A stretch of 26,775 nucleotides of DNA from Aquimonas sp002352135 (GCA_035440755.1 DAORND010000037.1:1-26775); one strand, 5' to 3'; shown: positions 15,487-24,127, counted from the stretch's first letter. Numbers and translations: made by a program. Notes: generated by a model from the sequence alone, not told the origin.

Positions 15487-17046
15487 TCAGTCCTCAAATC
15501 CGTCCGCAAACACATCGCCAATGCCAAAGGCGCCGAATTCGCTGGTGTTGCCGTTGGCATCGGTGGCGGTCATCAGCAGCAGTTGGTCGTCGAAAGCGCT
15601 CAGTGGCAAGGTGACGGTCTGCGGCAGTTGCGCTTGCGCAACGGGGATGCTGAGCGTCTGCAGCCATTCGGCAGCCTGGAAGTTCTCGCCGCGATAGAAA
15701 TCCACCCGGATCGGATAGCTGGCATTGGCTGGTGCGCTGTCGACGAGCACTTCGACGTCGACGGTATTGGTGTCGATCGCGCCGACGCCGACCACCACCG
15801 GCGTGTTCTGCAGTCGGTTGCCGCCTTCATCGGCATCGTTCGGGTCATTCGCATTGGCACCATCCCCCGAGCTGGAGTTGCTCAAGTCAATCGCAAGTCC
15901 ACGATTGGCAGCGAAGGTGTTGCGCAGCGCCGAGACGTTGCGACACGCACCCACCATCAAGGCCGCCGCGCCGCTGTAGGCGAAGTGATTGGCCTCGCCA
16001 GGGAGATCGCCGCCAATCTGCAGGTCACAGGCATTGCCTGCGAACAGTGTGATCGTGGGTTGCGGCTGACTTGGACTGCCTGGGTTGCGACCATTGCCTA
16101 GGTCGATGCTGTGGCTGATGTCGGTGCCGAACAGGTTGCCGAGCACGCGCGTGCCAGGAAACACGCTGCTGCCACTGCCGCTCAGATAGATCGCGCCCAG
16201 CGCGTTGCCGACAAACTGATTGCCCGCACCGCTGTCGCTGCCGCCGATACGCAGGTTCTGCGCATTGCCGAAGCTGATGCCATTGCTGCGATTGCCAATG
16301 GTGGCCGTGCCGCTGATATCGCTGCCGATCAGGTTGCCTTCGATGCGCACATTGCTGAGTGTCTGGTAGGAGACGATGCCGTTGTAGAGACCGGAAATCA
16401 GGTTGCGCGCCGCCGCGCTTGTTCCGCCAATGACGAAGTTGCCGTTGCCCAGCAGACGGATGCCGTTCTGCGAGTGATTGCCTGCATTCGCCGCCAGCGT
16501 GCCGCTGATGTCGGTGCCAAGAAAGCAGCCTTCCACGCGATTGGGCGCGCTGCTGAAGTAGGCAATCTGGTTGGCGAAATGATGGATCGCCAGACCACGC
16601 AGCACGATCAGCGCGTTGAAGTTGTTGCCGCTGCTCAGGCCATCGATGGATAGAGCCGAGACGTTCTGCAGTTCGATCTTGAGGATGGCATTGCTGCCAC
16701 CCAGATCCGGGCTCAGCGTGTTCTCCAGCGCACCCGGCTGCGTATAGCCGTCGATCTCCAGCGACTGTTCTATCAGCGGCAAGGCGGTCGCGACATCGAT
16801 ACGCCAGTGGGCGGTGCTGGCTTGATAGGAGGCATCGGTGTCAGGAATGTCGAACTCGATGCGATCACTGTCTGGCGTGGCGTTGGCGGCAGTGATCGCA
16901 CCGCGCAGACTGCAGTCGTCCGCAACCGCATCCATGCATGCAGATAAGGACGCATCGCTACCAGTGTCCACCATGAATGTGGCCGCCCACGTGGCGGAGG
17001 TGTTAAGAAGCAGTCCTGCGAGCAGCGTGGGAGCAATCGGGTTCAT
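15487..17046 (-). CDS. Secreted CSLREA-like right-handed beta-helix protein with DGFE tail
   Basis: 519 residues with a signal peptide (about 1-21, cleavage near TWA). A CSLREA-type region follows at about 23-60, with the variant motif 'CSLRGAITAAN' at 45-55. The middle is made of repeated short beta-strand turns ('RNLISGLYNGIV', 'NLIGSDISGTATIGN', 'NLFGTDIS'), as in right-handed beta-helix or pectate-lyase-like proteins. The C-terminal beta-sandwich ('YPIRVDFYRGENF', 'TATDANGNTSEF') ends in 'DVFADGFED'. It starts six bases after the stop of the lipoprotein gene, with a poor ribosome-binding site, so translation is probably coupled. It is the last gene of a three-gene operon. Its function is unknown; such proteins are surface or secreted, and an adhesive or glycan-binding role is a guess. 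It is paralogous to the protein at 20521. Confidence 0.8.
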   Translation of the reverse strand: MNPIAPTLLAGLLLNTSATWAATFMVDTGSDASLSACMDAVADDCSLRGAITAANATPDSDRIEFDIPDTDASYQASTAHWRIDVATALPLIEQSLEIDGYTQPGALENTLSPDLGGSNAILKIELQNVSALSIDGLSSGNNFNALIVLRGLAIHHFANQIAYFSSAPNRVEGCFLGTDISGTLAANAGNHSQNGIRLLGNGNFVIGGTSAAARNLISGLYNGIVSYQTLSNVRIEGNLIGSDISGTATIGNRSNGISFGNAQNLRIGGSDSGAGNQFVGNALGAIYLSGSGSSVFPGTRVLGNLFGTDISHSIDLGNGRNPGSPSQPQPTITLFAGNACDLQIGGDLPGEANHFAYSGAAALMVGACRNVSALRNTFAANRGLAIDLSNSSSGDGANANDPNDADEGGNRLQNTPVVVGVGAIDTNTVDVEVLVDSAPANASYPIRVDFYRGENFQAAEWLQTLSIPVAQAQLPQTVTLPLSAFDDQLLLMTATDANGNTSEFGAFGIGDVFADGFED

Positions 17047-17052
17047 ACATGC

Positions 17053-17562
17053 TTACTCGCTGTAACTGAATTCACCATCGGTGACGTTCACCGGATGGTT
17101 GTCATTGCCCATGAGCGTGCCCTCGAATCGCACCGTCAACCGTGTAGGCATGGCCTGCATCTCGACAATCTCGACGCGCATGTCGAAGCCCATCGGCCCG
17201 CCGCTCAGGAAGCGCTCCGGCGTCAGGTTGGCGAGTTGCGCCACATTCAATTGCGGGTTGCCCGTTTTCACCGGGTAGGTTCCCGCCGCATCGATGCCAA
17301 ATAAATTGAGATTGAATGCCTGTTCACTGCCGTCTTTGGGGCCGAAACTCCCGGCCACCAGCACCGCCTTCTCGTAGCCTTTCGGATGCACGGCGCCGAA
17401 GATGTCGTGATCGGCCTCCCATTGGACGCCATCGACCCGCATGCGCAAATGGTTGACGGACGCCGCAGTGGGTGCCGCAACGGCGACACTGACCGCAGAA
17501 GAAGTGGACTCGGATTGGCAGGCCGCCAGCAGCGGCAACAGCATCCACAGGACATGGCGCAT
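17053..17562 (-). CDS. Small lipoprotein of unknown function (DUF6252-like)
   Basis: 169 residues. The lipobox 'LLAAC' gives Cys15 of the mature lipoprotein, followed by a Ser/Ala-rich linker to about residue 38. The rest is a compact beta-rich domain opening with 'LRMRVDGVQWEADHDIFGAV', a pattern like the 'V.G..W.A' start of DUF6252-type lipoproteins, and ending with 'HPVNVTDGEFSYSE'. ATG 17562 is chosen because AAAGGAG lies six bases upstream; a longer opening at 17586 lacks this. Asp/Glu in position 16 or later would retain it in the inner membrane; Gln16 here suggests outer-membrane sorting. It sits between two secreted beta-helix genes and may help their export or anchoring, which is inference from position. 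Confidence 0.8.
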   Translation of the reverse strand: MRHVLWMLLPLLAACQSESTSSAVSVAVAAPTAASVNHLRMRVDGVQWEADHDIFGAVHPKGYEKAVLVAGSFGPKDGSEQAFNLNLFGIDAAGTYPVKTGNPQLNVAQLANLTPERFLSGGPMGFDMRVEIVEMQAMPTRLTVRFEGTLMGNDNHPVNVTDGEFSYSE

Positions 17563-17631
17563 GAAAGGCTCCTTTGAGTGGCTCAACAGGTCATACGTGA
17601 TTTCGGCAGCGACCTGACATCGTTTCCCGAC

Positions 17632-19602
17632 TCATTCGAAGCCGTTGCGGAACGTGGCGTAGTTCGCGCCGGGCTCGGCGGGGCGGCGTTCCACGGCGCC
17701 TGTGTCGCAGCGCGCTTCGCCGTTGTTGTCGCCATCCTGTGGTGTGGCAATCCCACGCTGGTCCAGGGGGCGTTCGGGCGGGCAATCGACCGCATCGATC
17801 AAGCCACTGCCGATCACTGGAAGGAAGCCTGCGGTGAAACTGCCGCTATTGCTCAGCGCGGACAGTTGCAGGTCGGCAAACGTATTGATGACCCAATCGG
17901 ATGGCGCTTGCGCGCCGCACTCCGCAGGGATGGCGTTGCCTCCATCCGAGGTGATGTTGATCGAGCCGCAGGCGAATGCCCCGGGCGCAGCGCTGACGAT
18001 GCTGTTGTACAGCCACGCGCGGCCGCCGATGTCCGATACCGCCAGTGCCGCGCCACCATCGGCATCGCTGCCAATGAGCGTGACGTGGGTCAGTCGTGCC
18101 GATCCACTGATCGTGCGATCACCGTAGACGTGGATATCGCTGCCGCTCCCGGCAGGATCGATGACCTGATTGCCGGAAAAGCTCAGATTGAGCAGCTCCT
18201 GATGCGCGTTACGGATGCTGATCGCGCCGCCGCGAATCTGCGCGCTATTGTCAACGAAGCTGGCCTGCGCGATCACCGGCATGGCACTGGTCACGGCGAT
18301 CGCCCCGCCGGTTTGCGCGGCGTAGTTGCGCACAAATGACACGTGATCGAACACCGGAACACCGCCGCCAAAAATCGCGCCGCCATTCATGTTGGCGTGA
18401 TTGCCGTCGAAGCGCACGCGCTCCATCGCCGTGAAGCCCCACTGGAAGGACAAACTGCTGATCCAGGTGTTGAGCAGTGACAGGGCACCGCCTTGCTCGG
18501 CTCGATTGGCGGTGAAATGCGTATCGGTGAAGCGCGCTTGCCCGAAGCTCAGCACGGCACCGCCGTGGCCACGCGACAGGTTGTCAACGAAGCCGCTGTC
18601 TTCGGTCCACAGCAAGCCATAACCGCCCGCATTGAGTGGGTTAGGACCTTCGATATAGGCGGCGCCGCCGTCGTCCGCATCGTTGCGCTGGAACACGCTA
18701 TTGCTCAGCACCACCTGTGCCGATGGCGAAGGCTCACCCAGCACGCCGTCATCGCTGCCGCCCAGATGCAAGGCCCCGCCCATGCCGCCGTGGTTGTCTG
18801 TGAAGTTCAGGCCATTGCCTTGGAGCACAGCGTTCTCGTAAAGGGCGATGGCGCCACCGCGCTCGATGGCGGTGTTTTCGTCGAAGCTGGTGTCGGTGAT
18901 GCTGGCCACCGTCCCGCGCAACAGCAAGGCACCACCGTTGTTCGCACTGTTCACGGAGAAGCGTGTGCCCATCACCTGCAACTGACCGAACCAGACCTGT
19001 ATGCCGCCACCTTGATCCAGGGTCGCGAGATTGCCGGCGATCAGACTGTCGATCAGGTTGATCGTGCCATTGGCGGCGATGGCACCGCCGTTGCCTGCCT
19101 GATTCTGGGCGATGTAGCTGTCTTCGACATGCAGCGTGCTGCCCGTCTGCGTATGAATCGCGCCGCCGGAAAAATCCGCCGAGCACTGATATATCTGTGT
19201 ATCCAGTAAACGCAGCGTGCTGTTGGCGCCGAGCTGAATCGCGCCGCCGAAGTCGGTGATCGCGCGACCCTGTTTCAGTCCCACATGGCGCAGTTCGACG
19301 CTCGTCTGGGCGTCAGGCACGGCAAACAATCCGGTCGCATTCAGCCCGGTGAACGTGATCAGTCCCCCGCCGTCGATGATGGTTCCTGCCAACAGGGTTT
19401 TGCGCGAGGTCAGCACGATGAACTGCGGGTCGGCCCCGCAGCTGAAGTGGATCGTTCCGCCGCCGCTGTTCTGCACTGTGGCCAGCGCTTGTTCGAAGGC
19501 GAACTCGTTGCAGGAGGCCGGTGTGCCATTGCCGACCGTGGCATCCAGGGCGTAAAGCGGCGTCGCCACGAAGAGGCACAGAAAGCCAGGTGTGTAGCGC
19601 AT
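17632..19602 (-). CDS. Secreted GGA-repeat beta-helix protein with GFE tail
   Basis: 656 residues. The signal peptide is 1 to about 18 (cleavage near LYA). Most of the protein repeats a short unit with Gly-Gly-Ala ('FGGAIQLGANS', 'SGGAIHTQTGS', 'NGGAIAANGT', 'RGGAIALYEN', 'HGGAVLSFGQ', 'TGGAIAVTSAM', 'RGGAISIRNAH'), the pattern of Chlamydia-type polymorphic outer-membrane and other right-handed beta-helix proteins. It lacks the CSLREA motif but has a cysteine pair near the N-terminus ('SCNEFAFEQAL', 'IHFSCG'). The end is 'ATFRNGFE'. ATG 19602 has AAGG nine bases upstream; an opening to 19707 has no signal peptide at its start. It is the first gene of the operon with the lipoprotein and the CSLREA-like protein. 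Ligand and function are unknown. Confidence 0.82.
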   Translation of the reverse strand: MRYTPGFLCLFVATPLYALDATVGNGTPASCNEFAFEQALATVQNSGGGTIHFSCGADPQFIVLTSRKTLLAGTIIDGGGLITFTGLNATGLFAVPDAQTSVELRHVGLKQGRAITDFGGAIQLGANSTLRLLDTQIYQCSADFSGGAIHTQTGSTLHVEDSYIAQNQAGNGGAIAANGTINLIDSLIAGNLATLDQGGGIQVWFGQLQVMGTRFSVNSANNGGALLLRGTVASITDTSFDENTAIERGGAIALYENAVLQGNGLNFTDNHGGMGGALHLGGSDDGVLGEPSPSAQVVLSNSVFQRNDADDGGAAYIEGPNPLNAGGYGLLWTEDSGFVDNLSRGHGGAVLSFGQARFTDTHFTANRAEQGGALSLLNTWISSLSFQWGFTAMERVRFDGNHANMNGGAIFGGGVPVFDHVSFVRNYAAQTGGAIAVTSAMPVIAQASFVDNSAQIRGGAISIRNAHQELLNLSFSGNQVIDPAGSGSDIHVYGDRTISGSARLTHVTLIGSDADGGAALAVSDIGGRAWLYNSIVSAAPGAFACGSINITSDGGNAIPAECGAQAPSDWVINTFADLQLSALSNSGSFTAGFLPVIGSGLIDAVDCPPERPLDQRGIATPQDGDNNGEARCDTGAVERRPAEPGANYATFRNGFE

Positions 19603-19763
19603 GTGTTTCGACCTTGATGAGCGGCTGCCTTCCCGCATACGTCGTTTCGCCGCACACCTGACACGTGCTTGGCTGAGTGGCGGTGAAACCGCGCTTGAAG
19701 CGATCAAGCTGCTGTCAGCCGCATTGGGTTAGCGTGTGCGCTGGACGTTTGTGGAGGACGCTC
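19603..19763. promoter_or_regulatory. Divergent promoter region between beta-helix operon and DUF1287 gene
   Basis: 161 bp separate two divergent starts. Promoters for both should lie here. GGAGG at 19753-19757 is the ribosome-binding site for ATG 19764. I could not place -10/-35 pairs convincingly. Confidence 0.5.
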
Positions 19764-20345
19764 ATGCGCTGGATCACTGTCTTGCTGTTGTCGCTGCTTG
19801 GCCTGCCGCTGGTAGTCGACGCGGCATCACTGAGCCTGCCCGACGCCGCGCTCGCGCAGATCGGCGTGACCGTTGGCTACGACCCGACCTACCGGCGACT
19901 GGCCTATCCGGGTGGTGATGTCGATCAAAGCACGGGTGTTTGCACGGATGTGGTGATTCGCGCTTTTCGGGCACTTGGCGACGATCTGCAAGTGCGCGTC
20001 CACGAGGACATGCGGCAGCATTTCGATGCGTATCCCAAGTCCTGGGGCCTGCGCGGCACTGATCGCAATATCGATCACCGGCGCGTGCCGAACCTGCAGA
20101 CCTTCTTCACCCGTCACGGGCACAAGCTGACCATCACCGACCATGCCGAGGACTATCAGCCCGGTGACATCGTTACCTGGCGTCTGTCGAATGGCTTGCC
20201 GCACATCGGCCTGGTGTCGGACCGGCGCAATCGCGAGGGTGTGCCCTTGATCCTGCACAACATCGGCGCGGGCACGCAGGAGCAGGACCTGCTGTTTGCG
20301 TTCGAGATCACCGGGCACTATCGCTACGCCCCTCCCGCATCGTAA
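19764..20345 (+). CDS. DUF1287 family secreted protein (NlpC/P60-like)
   Basis: 193 residues with a signal peptide (1 to about 20, cleavage near VDA). The conserved DUF1287 blocks are 'QIGVTVGYDPTYRRLAYPGG' (32-51), 'DQSTGVCTDVVIRAFRALG' with Cys60, 'DRNIDHRRVPNLQTFF' and 'GDIVTWRLSNGLPHIGLVSD' with His147. The Cys-His arrangement and 'GD-IV' strand resemble NlpC/P60 cysteine peptidase folds, so a periplasmic amidase or peptidase activity on cell-wall peptides is plausible but unproven. ATG 19764 has GGAGG upstream; the longer opening at 19677 lacks a signal peptide. It may share regulation with the divergent beta-helix operon. Confidence 0.9.
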   Translation: MRWITVLLLSLLGLPLVVDAASLSLPDAALAQIGVTVGYDPTYRRLAYPGGDVDQSTGVCTDVVIRAFRALGDDLQVRVHEDMRQHFDAYPKSWGLRGTDRNIDHRRVPNLQTFFTRHGHKLTITDHAEDYQPGDIVTWRLSNGLPHIGLVSDRRNREGVPLILHNIGAGTQEQDLLFAFEITGHYRYAPPAS

Positions 20346-20520
20346 TCGCGCGTAGCCGTGGACAGGTGCCGCACTCGACGCGCCCTGACGAGTCCGGCCC
20401 CCCCCTCTTTGTCCTTTCCCGGCGAAACATGGCGGGCTTGCGCTTCACACCGTGTTGCTTGGTGTGGGTTCCTCTGTCGAGGCGGACCCTTTCCCAACAA
20501 CCAGCGGTGGAGGGTGTGTC
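20346..20520. other. Intergenic region between DUF1287 and CSLREA-like genes
   Basis: 175 bp. It contains a C-rich run (20398-20406) and GGAGGG at 20509-20514, the ribosome-binding site of the next gene. No clear terminator or promoter was identified. Confidence 0.4.
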
Positions 20521-22905
20521 ATGCATCAGCAAGTCCTGCGTCGAGTCGGCATACCGATGTATTCGCGCGAGCGCATCACCACGTCGCGAGCCTGCCGTGT
20601 CGCGGCCGGGTTCCTGCTTGCCATTCTTATCGCTGGCCCGGCGACGGCGGCGACGTTTGTGGTGGACACCACCTCTGATGTCATCCTGAATGCCTGCAGC
20701 GTGGCGGCTGCGGATTGCACACTGCGTGGTGCCATTGATGCGGCCAACACACTGTCTGGTGCCGACGTCATCGAGTTCGCGATTCCTGCCTCCGACCCCG
20801 GATGCGATGCCGACGGGATCTGCCGGATTGAAGTTGTTTCTACCCTGTCCATCAGTCACGCGCTGAGCATCAATGGCTACACCCAGGCCGGCGCTCAGCC
20901 CAACAGCATTCCCGCGCCGGGTGCCAACAACGCGCAACTGAAGATCGAAATCACCAGTGTGAACTTCAGCGACTTCAACAATGCCCTGTTCAGTGTCGGC
21001 TCCAACGTGGATCCCTTCAGCTTGCGTGGTCTCGCCATCAGTCTGCCTGCCTCCAGTATCGTCTCCGGTGGCTTTCGGCACGACCACCGTGGCAACTGGT
21101 TCTGTGTGGATGCGCGCGGCCAGTCGCCCGAGTTCAGTACACGCTGCAATGTGTTTGCTTTGGGCGGGATCATGCGAGCGATCCAGATTGGTGGGCCGAA
21201 CCCGGCCGACCGCAATGTCATTGCGGGCGGTGGTCGTGATCTGAATGGTGTTCCGGGCGGCGGATTCAGCGATCTGCGCGTCAACAGCAGTGCTGGCGAG
21301 CGCGGAGCGATCCTGCTGCAGGGCAACCTGATCGGGCTGGCACCGGATGGCGTCACCGCATTGCCGCTGCGCGATCCGATTAACGTCAACGCCGGTGACG
21401 ACGCCTTTGATACGCCTGACATCCGCATTCTCGACAATCGCTTCGCGCGCGCGCAGCGCAACTTCAGCGGTGGATTCGGTGGCGCGCTGTCGCTGTCCGT
21501 CAGCCGCACGATGAACGAACCGGCCGTGATCCAGGGCAATGTGTTCGGGCTTGGCGTGGACGGCTCGGTCATCGGTGTCGAGAAGGACCATATCCAGGTG
21601 TTTCTCGGCAACAGCTCCCGCGTGCCACGCCTGCTGATCGGTGGTTTGGGCGTAGGTGAGGGCAACACGTTCGCTGGCGCAATGCGGCAGTCCTTTACCG
21701 GACTTTCTCTGGGATCGGCCGTGATTCTGCCGAGTGGCACTGTCAGCACCTTTGTCGAATTTGTCGGCAACCGCATGCTCGGCAATCAGGGCATCGGCCT
21801 CGATTTTCCCACCGCGACTGCAGGCGGGGGTACCGCCATTGGACGCACGCCGAACGATGCGGGCGATCCGGACCTTGGCGCCAACCTGCAGCAGAATCAT
21901 CCCAAGATCAGCGCCTTCAGTGTCAACGGCAGTCAGTTCCACGTCACCTATCGGGTCGACTCGAATCCGGCGAACAGCAGCTACCCGCTGCGCGTGGATT
22001 TCTACAAAGCGCTTGGCGACGAAGGCGAAGTGCTCTTGGACAGCGATGTGTATGGTCTGGCCAGCGCGCAACAGGATCGGTCCGCGAGTCTGACGATTCC
22101 GCCCGGAGTGAGCTTGAGCGACGACGATGTGATCGTCGCCATCGCCACCGATGCCGAAGGGCGAAGCAGCGAGTTCAGCTTCGATACCTTAAGTCTCAGT
22201 GTGGTCGATACGCCGGACCCCCATCCGGCGGGCTTGCCCTTCGAAGTGACGGTTACCGCTGTTGCCACGTCGGGACCCTTCAAGCCGAACGGGATCGTGG
22301 AGGTGTCGATGAACACCTCACCCGCGACGACCTGCCAGATCGTCCTTGTACCCAGCAGCACGCCACTCACCAGCACGGGCAGTTGCCAGATGGTCCCGGT
22401 GGTGACCGGTAGCAATCGCACCCTCACCGCGACCTATCTCAGCCTGCAAGGTGCCTTTGCCAGCGCGACAGGCGGCGACATCACCGCCACCACAACGCAC
22501 ACGGTCACCGATCCCGGCCCGGAACAGATCGGGTTTCGCAGCTGTCGTTTCAGTGCGCTGGAAGGCAGCGATGCTGTGATCCAGATCGAGCGGCCCAGCG
22601 GCGGCGTCGCCAGTGTGAGCGTCGAACTGGCCCATAGCACGGGAACCGCCAGCGTCGATGCCGACTACACCGCTCCCGCGAATCAGGTCCTGCAGTGGGC
22701 GCCGGGCGATCTCGCCGCCAAGACGATCACGGTGCCGATCTTCAGTGACGCCCTCGGCGAATCGAACGAACACTTCCGCCTGAATCTCAACAACGTGATC
22801 GGTGCGGCCATCCTGCCGTTCGCGCAGATGGATGTGCAGATACTCGACGGCAGCGAAGCCCGCACCTTCCGCGATGGCTTCGAGGGTGAGGCCTGCCTGC
22901 CCTGA
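20521..22905 (+). CDS. Secreted CSLREA-like protein with Calx-beta domain and DGFE-like tail
   Basis: 794 residues. The hydrophobic core of the signal peptide spans about 27-43, with a long charged N-region and cleavage near ATA. The CSLREA variant 'CTLRGAIDAAN' is at 66-76. A beta-helix part follows ('NLIGLAPDGVTALP', 'NVFGLGVDGSV'), then a domain paralogous to the end of the 15487 protein ('PNDAGDPDLGANLQQNHP', 'YPLRVDFYKAL', 'ATDAEGRSSEFSF'), then an Ig-like region, and a Calx-beta domain (about 685-780) with 'FSALEGSDAVIQIERPSG', 'GTASVDADYTAP' and 'SNEHFRLNLN'. The end is 'RTFRDGFEGEACLP'. ATG 20521 is chosen for GGAGGG six bases upstream; the 20452 opening is unlikely, and ATG 20557 is an alternative that gives a shorter N-region. 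Calx-beta suggests calcium-dependent surface adhesion. Exact function is unknown. Confidence 0.82.
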   Translation: MHQQVLRRVGIPMYSRERITTSRACRVAAGFLLAILIAGPATAATFVVDTTSDVILNACSVAAADCTLRGAIDAANTLSGADVIEFAIPASDPGCDADGICRIEVVSTLSISHALSINGYTQAGAQPNSIPAPGANNAQLKIEITSVNFSDFNNALFSVGSNVDPFSLRGLAISLPASSIVSGGFRHDHRGNWFCVDARGQSPEFSTRCNVFALGGIMRAIQIGGPNPADRNVIAGGGRDLNGVPGGGFSDLRVNSSAGERGAILLQGNLIGLAPDGVTALPLRDPINVNAGDDAFDTPDIRILDNRFARAQRNFSGGFGGALSLSVSRTMNEPAVIQGNVFGLGVDGSVIGVEKDHIQVFLGNSSRVPRLLIGGLGVGEGNTFAGAMRQSFTGLSLGSAVILPSGTVSTFVEFVGNRMLGNQGIGLDFPTATAGGGTAIGRTPNDAGDPDLGANLQQNHPKISAFSVNGSQFHVTYRVDSNPANSSYPLRVDFYKALGDEGEVLLDSDVYGLASAQQDRSASLTIPPGVSLSDDDVIVAIATDAEGRSSEFSFDTLSLSVVDTPDPHPAGLPFEVTVTAVATSGPFKPNGIVEVSMNTSPATTCQIVLVPSSTPLTSTGSCQMVPVVTGSNRTLTATYLSLQGAFASATGGDITATTTHTVTDPGPEQIGFRSCRFSALEGSDAVIQIERPSGGVASVSVELAHSTGTASVDADYTAPANQVLQWAPGDLAAKTITVPIFSDALGESNEHFRLNLNNVIGAAILPFAQMDVQILDGSEARTFRDGFEGEACLP

Positions 22906-23281
22906 GTTTGGCATCGACTGCCGGGTCAGATCGAAGCCCAACTCAGCGCACCCAATACAGGCAGCGTTCCGCGAATCCGGCCAGGTGCTCGTGAACACCT
23001 GGTCCGGCGCAGACGGCTGGACCCGGCAAGCCAGCAACACGGACGGCGCGCAAGCGGCCACCCCCATCACCACAACAGCTTTGCCAAGGTCATCGACGCC
23101 GGAATCGCAAACACATTCTTGGCAAGATCGACCACAGCACACACAATCGACATGACCGCCTCCGGAACAAGTGATGAAGAATCCCTCCCATCGTCACGCG
23201 CGACCACCTGGCCGAGCTACCGAGCGCTGCGTCCAGTACGCGGTGGGGAACCTACTTTGATTCGCAATACGGGCACCACAC
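22906..23281. other. Gene-poor stretch, possible remnant
   Basis: 376 bp without a gene I can support. A short hairpin, CCAGGTG (22981-22987) with CACCTGG (22996-23002), lies 75 bases past the CSLREA-like stop. The part from about 23060 to 23160 has one frame reading 'HHNSFAKVIDAGIANTFLAR', which looks protein-like but has no good start or recognisable family. This may be a decayed gene or the edge of an acquired segment. Confidence 0.4.
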
Positions 23282-24127
23282 ATGCCTAGCGCTACTATCA
23301 AAATTTACCTGCCCCACGGCGACCCGAAGCGCTTGAGGACAGGCGAGATTTCCAACTGGTCGGGAAAAGCTGTTGCAGGGCCGCGTACAGAGCTCGATCA
23401 ACTCCTCAAGCGTGAGGAAGCTGGCAACGTCGGGGTTTACTTGCTCACCGGCATCGATCCTAGATCTGGCGGCGCTGCTGTTTACATCGGAGAGGCCGAG
23501 TCCATACAGTCCCGGCTTAAGCAGCATGTAGACAAAGATTTTTGGAACCACGTCGTCTATTTCACCAGCAAAGACGAGAACCTGACCAAGTCCCATATCC
23601 GCTATCTGGAAGGCAGGCTCATTGATCTGGCACGGCTCGCAGGCCGAGCAAGTCTGACCAACTCTCAAGCGACGACATCGAAGCTTCCAGAGTCTGACAG
23701 AGCAGACATGGAGATATTCCTCCAGAAGATCCAACAGTTGTTGCCCGCTCTCAGCGTTGAGGTGCTGGTTCCCATCGCCGCGGCAACCGCATCTAAAGAA
23801 GAATCGCGCCTTTTGTTCTGCGAAATCAGTGGGCTTAGGGCTAGCGGCCACCTCACACCGAACGGCATCGTTGTGCTAGCACAATCACAAGCCGTACCGT
23901 TGCTTCGCCCCTCAGCGAAAGACTATCCATGGGTTGTTGACGCCCGTGAGCAACTCCTAAGAGATGGAGTTTTGCTCCCCGTTGACGGACACCTTGTATT
24001 CACCAAGAGCCATGAATTTTCCAGCCCAAGCGCTGCAGCGGCGGTGATTCATGGTGGTACAGCAAACGGCCGAACTGCATGGAAGGACAGCCGTGGGCAA
24101 ACGCTGAAGCAACTTGAGTCCGTATAG
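23282..24127 (+). CDS. GIY-YIG nuclease family protein with C-terminal DUF4357
   Basis: 281 residues. The GIY-YIG core is 'GVYLL' (51-55), 'AVYIGEAESIQSRLKQH' (66-82) with YIG at 68-70 and Arg78, and catalytic-type Glu110 in 'RYLEGRLIDLA'. The C-terminal part (about 170-278) is DUF4357-like, ending 'VIHGGTANGRTAWKDSRGQ' and 'LKQLE'. This domain pair is a common stand-alone family of unknown role, sometimes found near restriction or defence genes. Codon use is clearly more AT-rich than the neighbours (atc tta aga, tct aaa gaa, ttt tgt), a sign of horizontal acquisition. No good Shine-Dalgarno precedes ATG 23282. It probably cuts or nicks DNA, but neither target nor partner is visible. Confidence 0.85.
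   Translation: MPSATIKIYLPHGDPKRLRTGEISNWSGKAVAGPRTELDQLLKREEAGNVGVYLLTGIDPRSGGAAVYIGEAESIQSRLKQHVDKDFWNHVVYFTSKDENLTKSHIRYLEGRLIDLARLAGRASLTNSQATTSKLPESDRADMEIFLQKIQQLLPALSVEVLVPIAAATASKEESRLLFCEISGLRASGHLTPNGIVVLAQSQAVPLLRPSAKDYPWVVDAREQLLRDGVLLPVDGHLVFTKSHEFSSPSAAAAVIHGGTANGRTAWKDSRGQTLKQLESV

Noticed and set aside
15226..16101. Plus-strand 291-codon frame overlapping the CSLREA-like gene
   Set aside because: It overlaps the antisense of a supported gene, has a low-complexity Arg/Gly/Val composition and no family signature.
17632..19602. Repeated GGCGGTGCCATC-like units considered as a CRISPR or DNA repeat array
   Set aside because: The repeats are imperfect, in frame and unevenly spaced, and encode the Gly-Gly-Ala turns of a beta-helix protein.
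20308..22071. 587-codon minus-strand open frame opposite the CSLREA-like gene
   Set aside because: It is a compositional shadow; the plus-strand product has a signal peptide, the CTLRGAI motif and a Calx-beta domain with a good ribosome-binding site.
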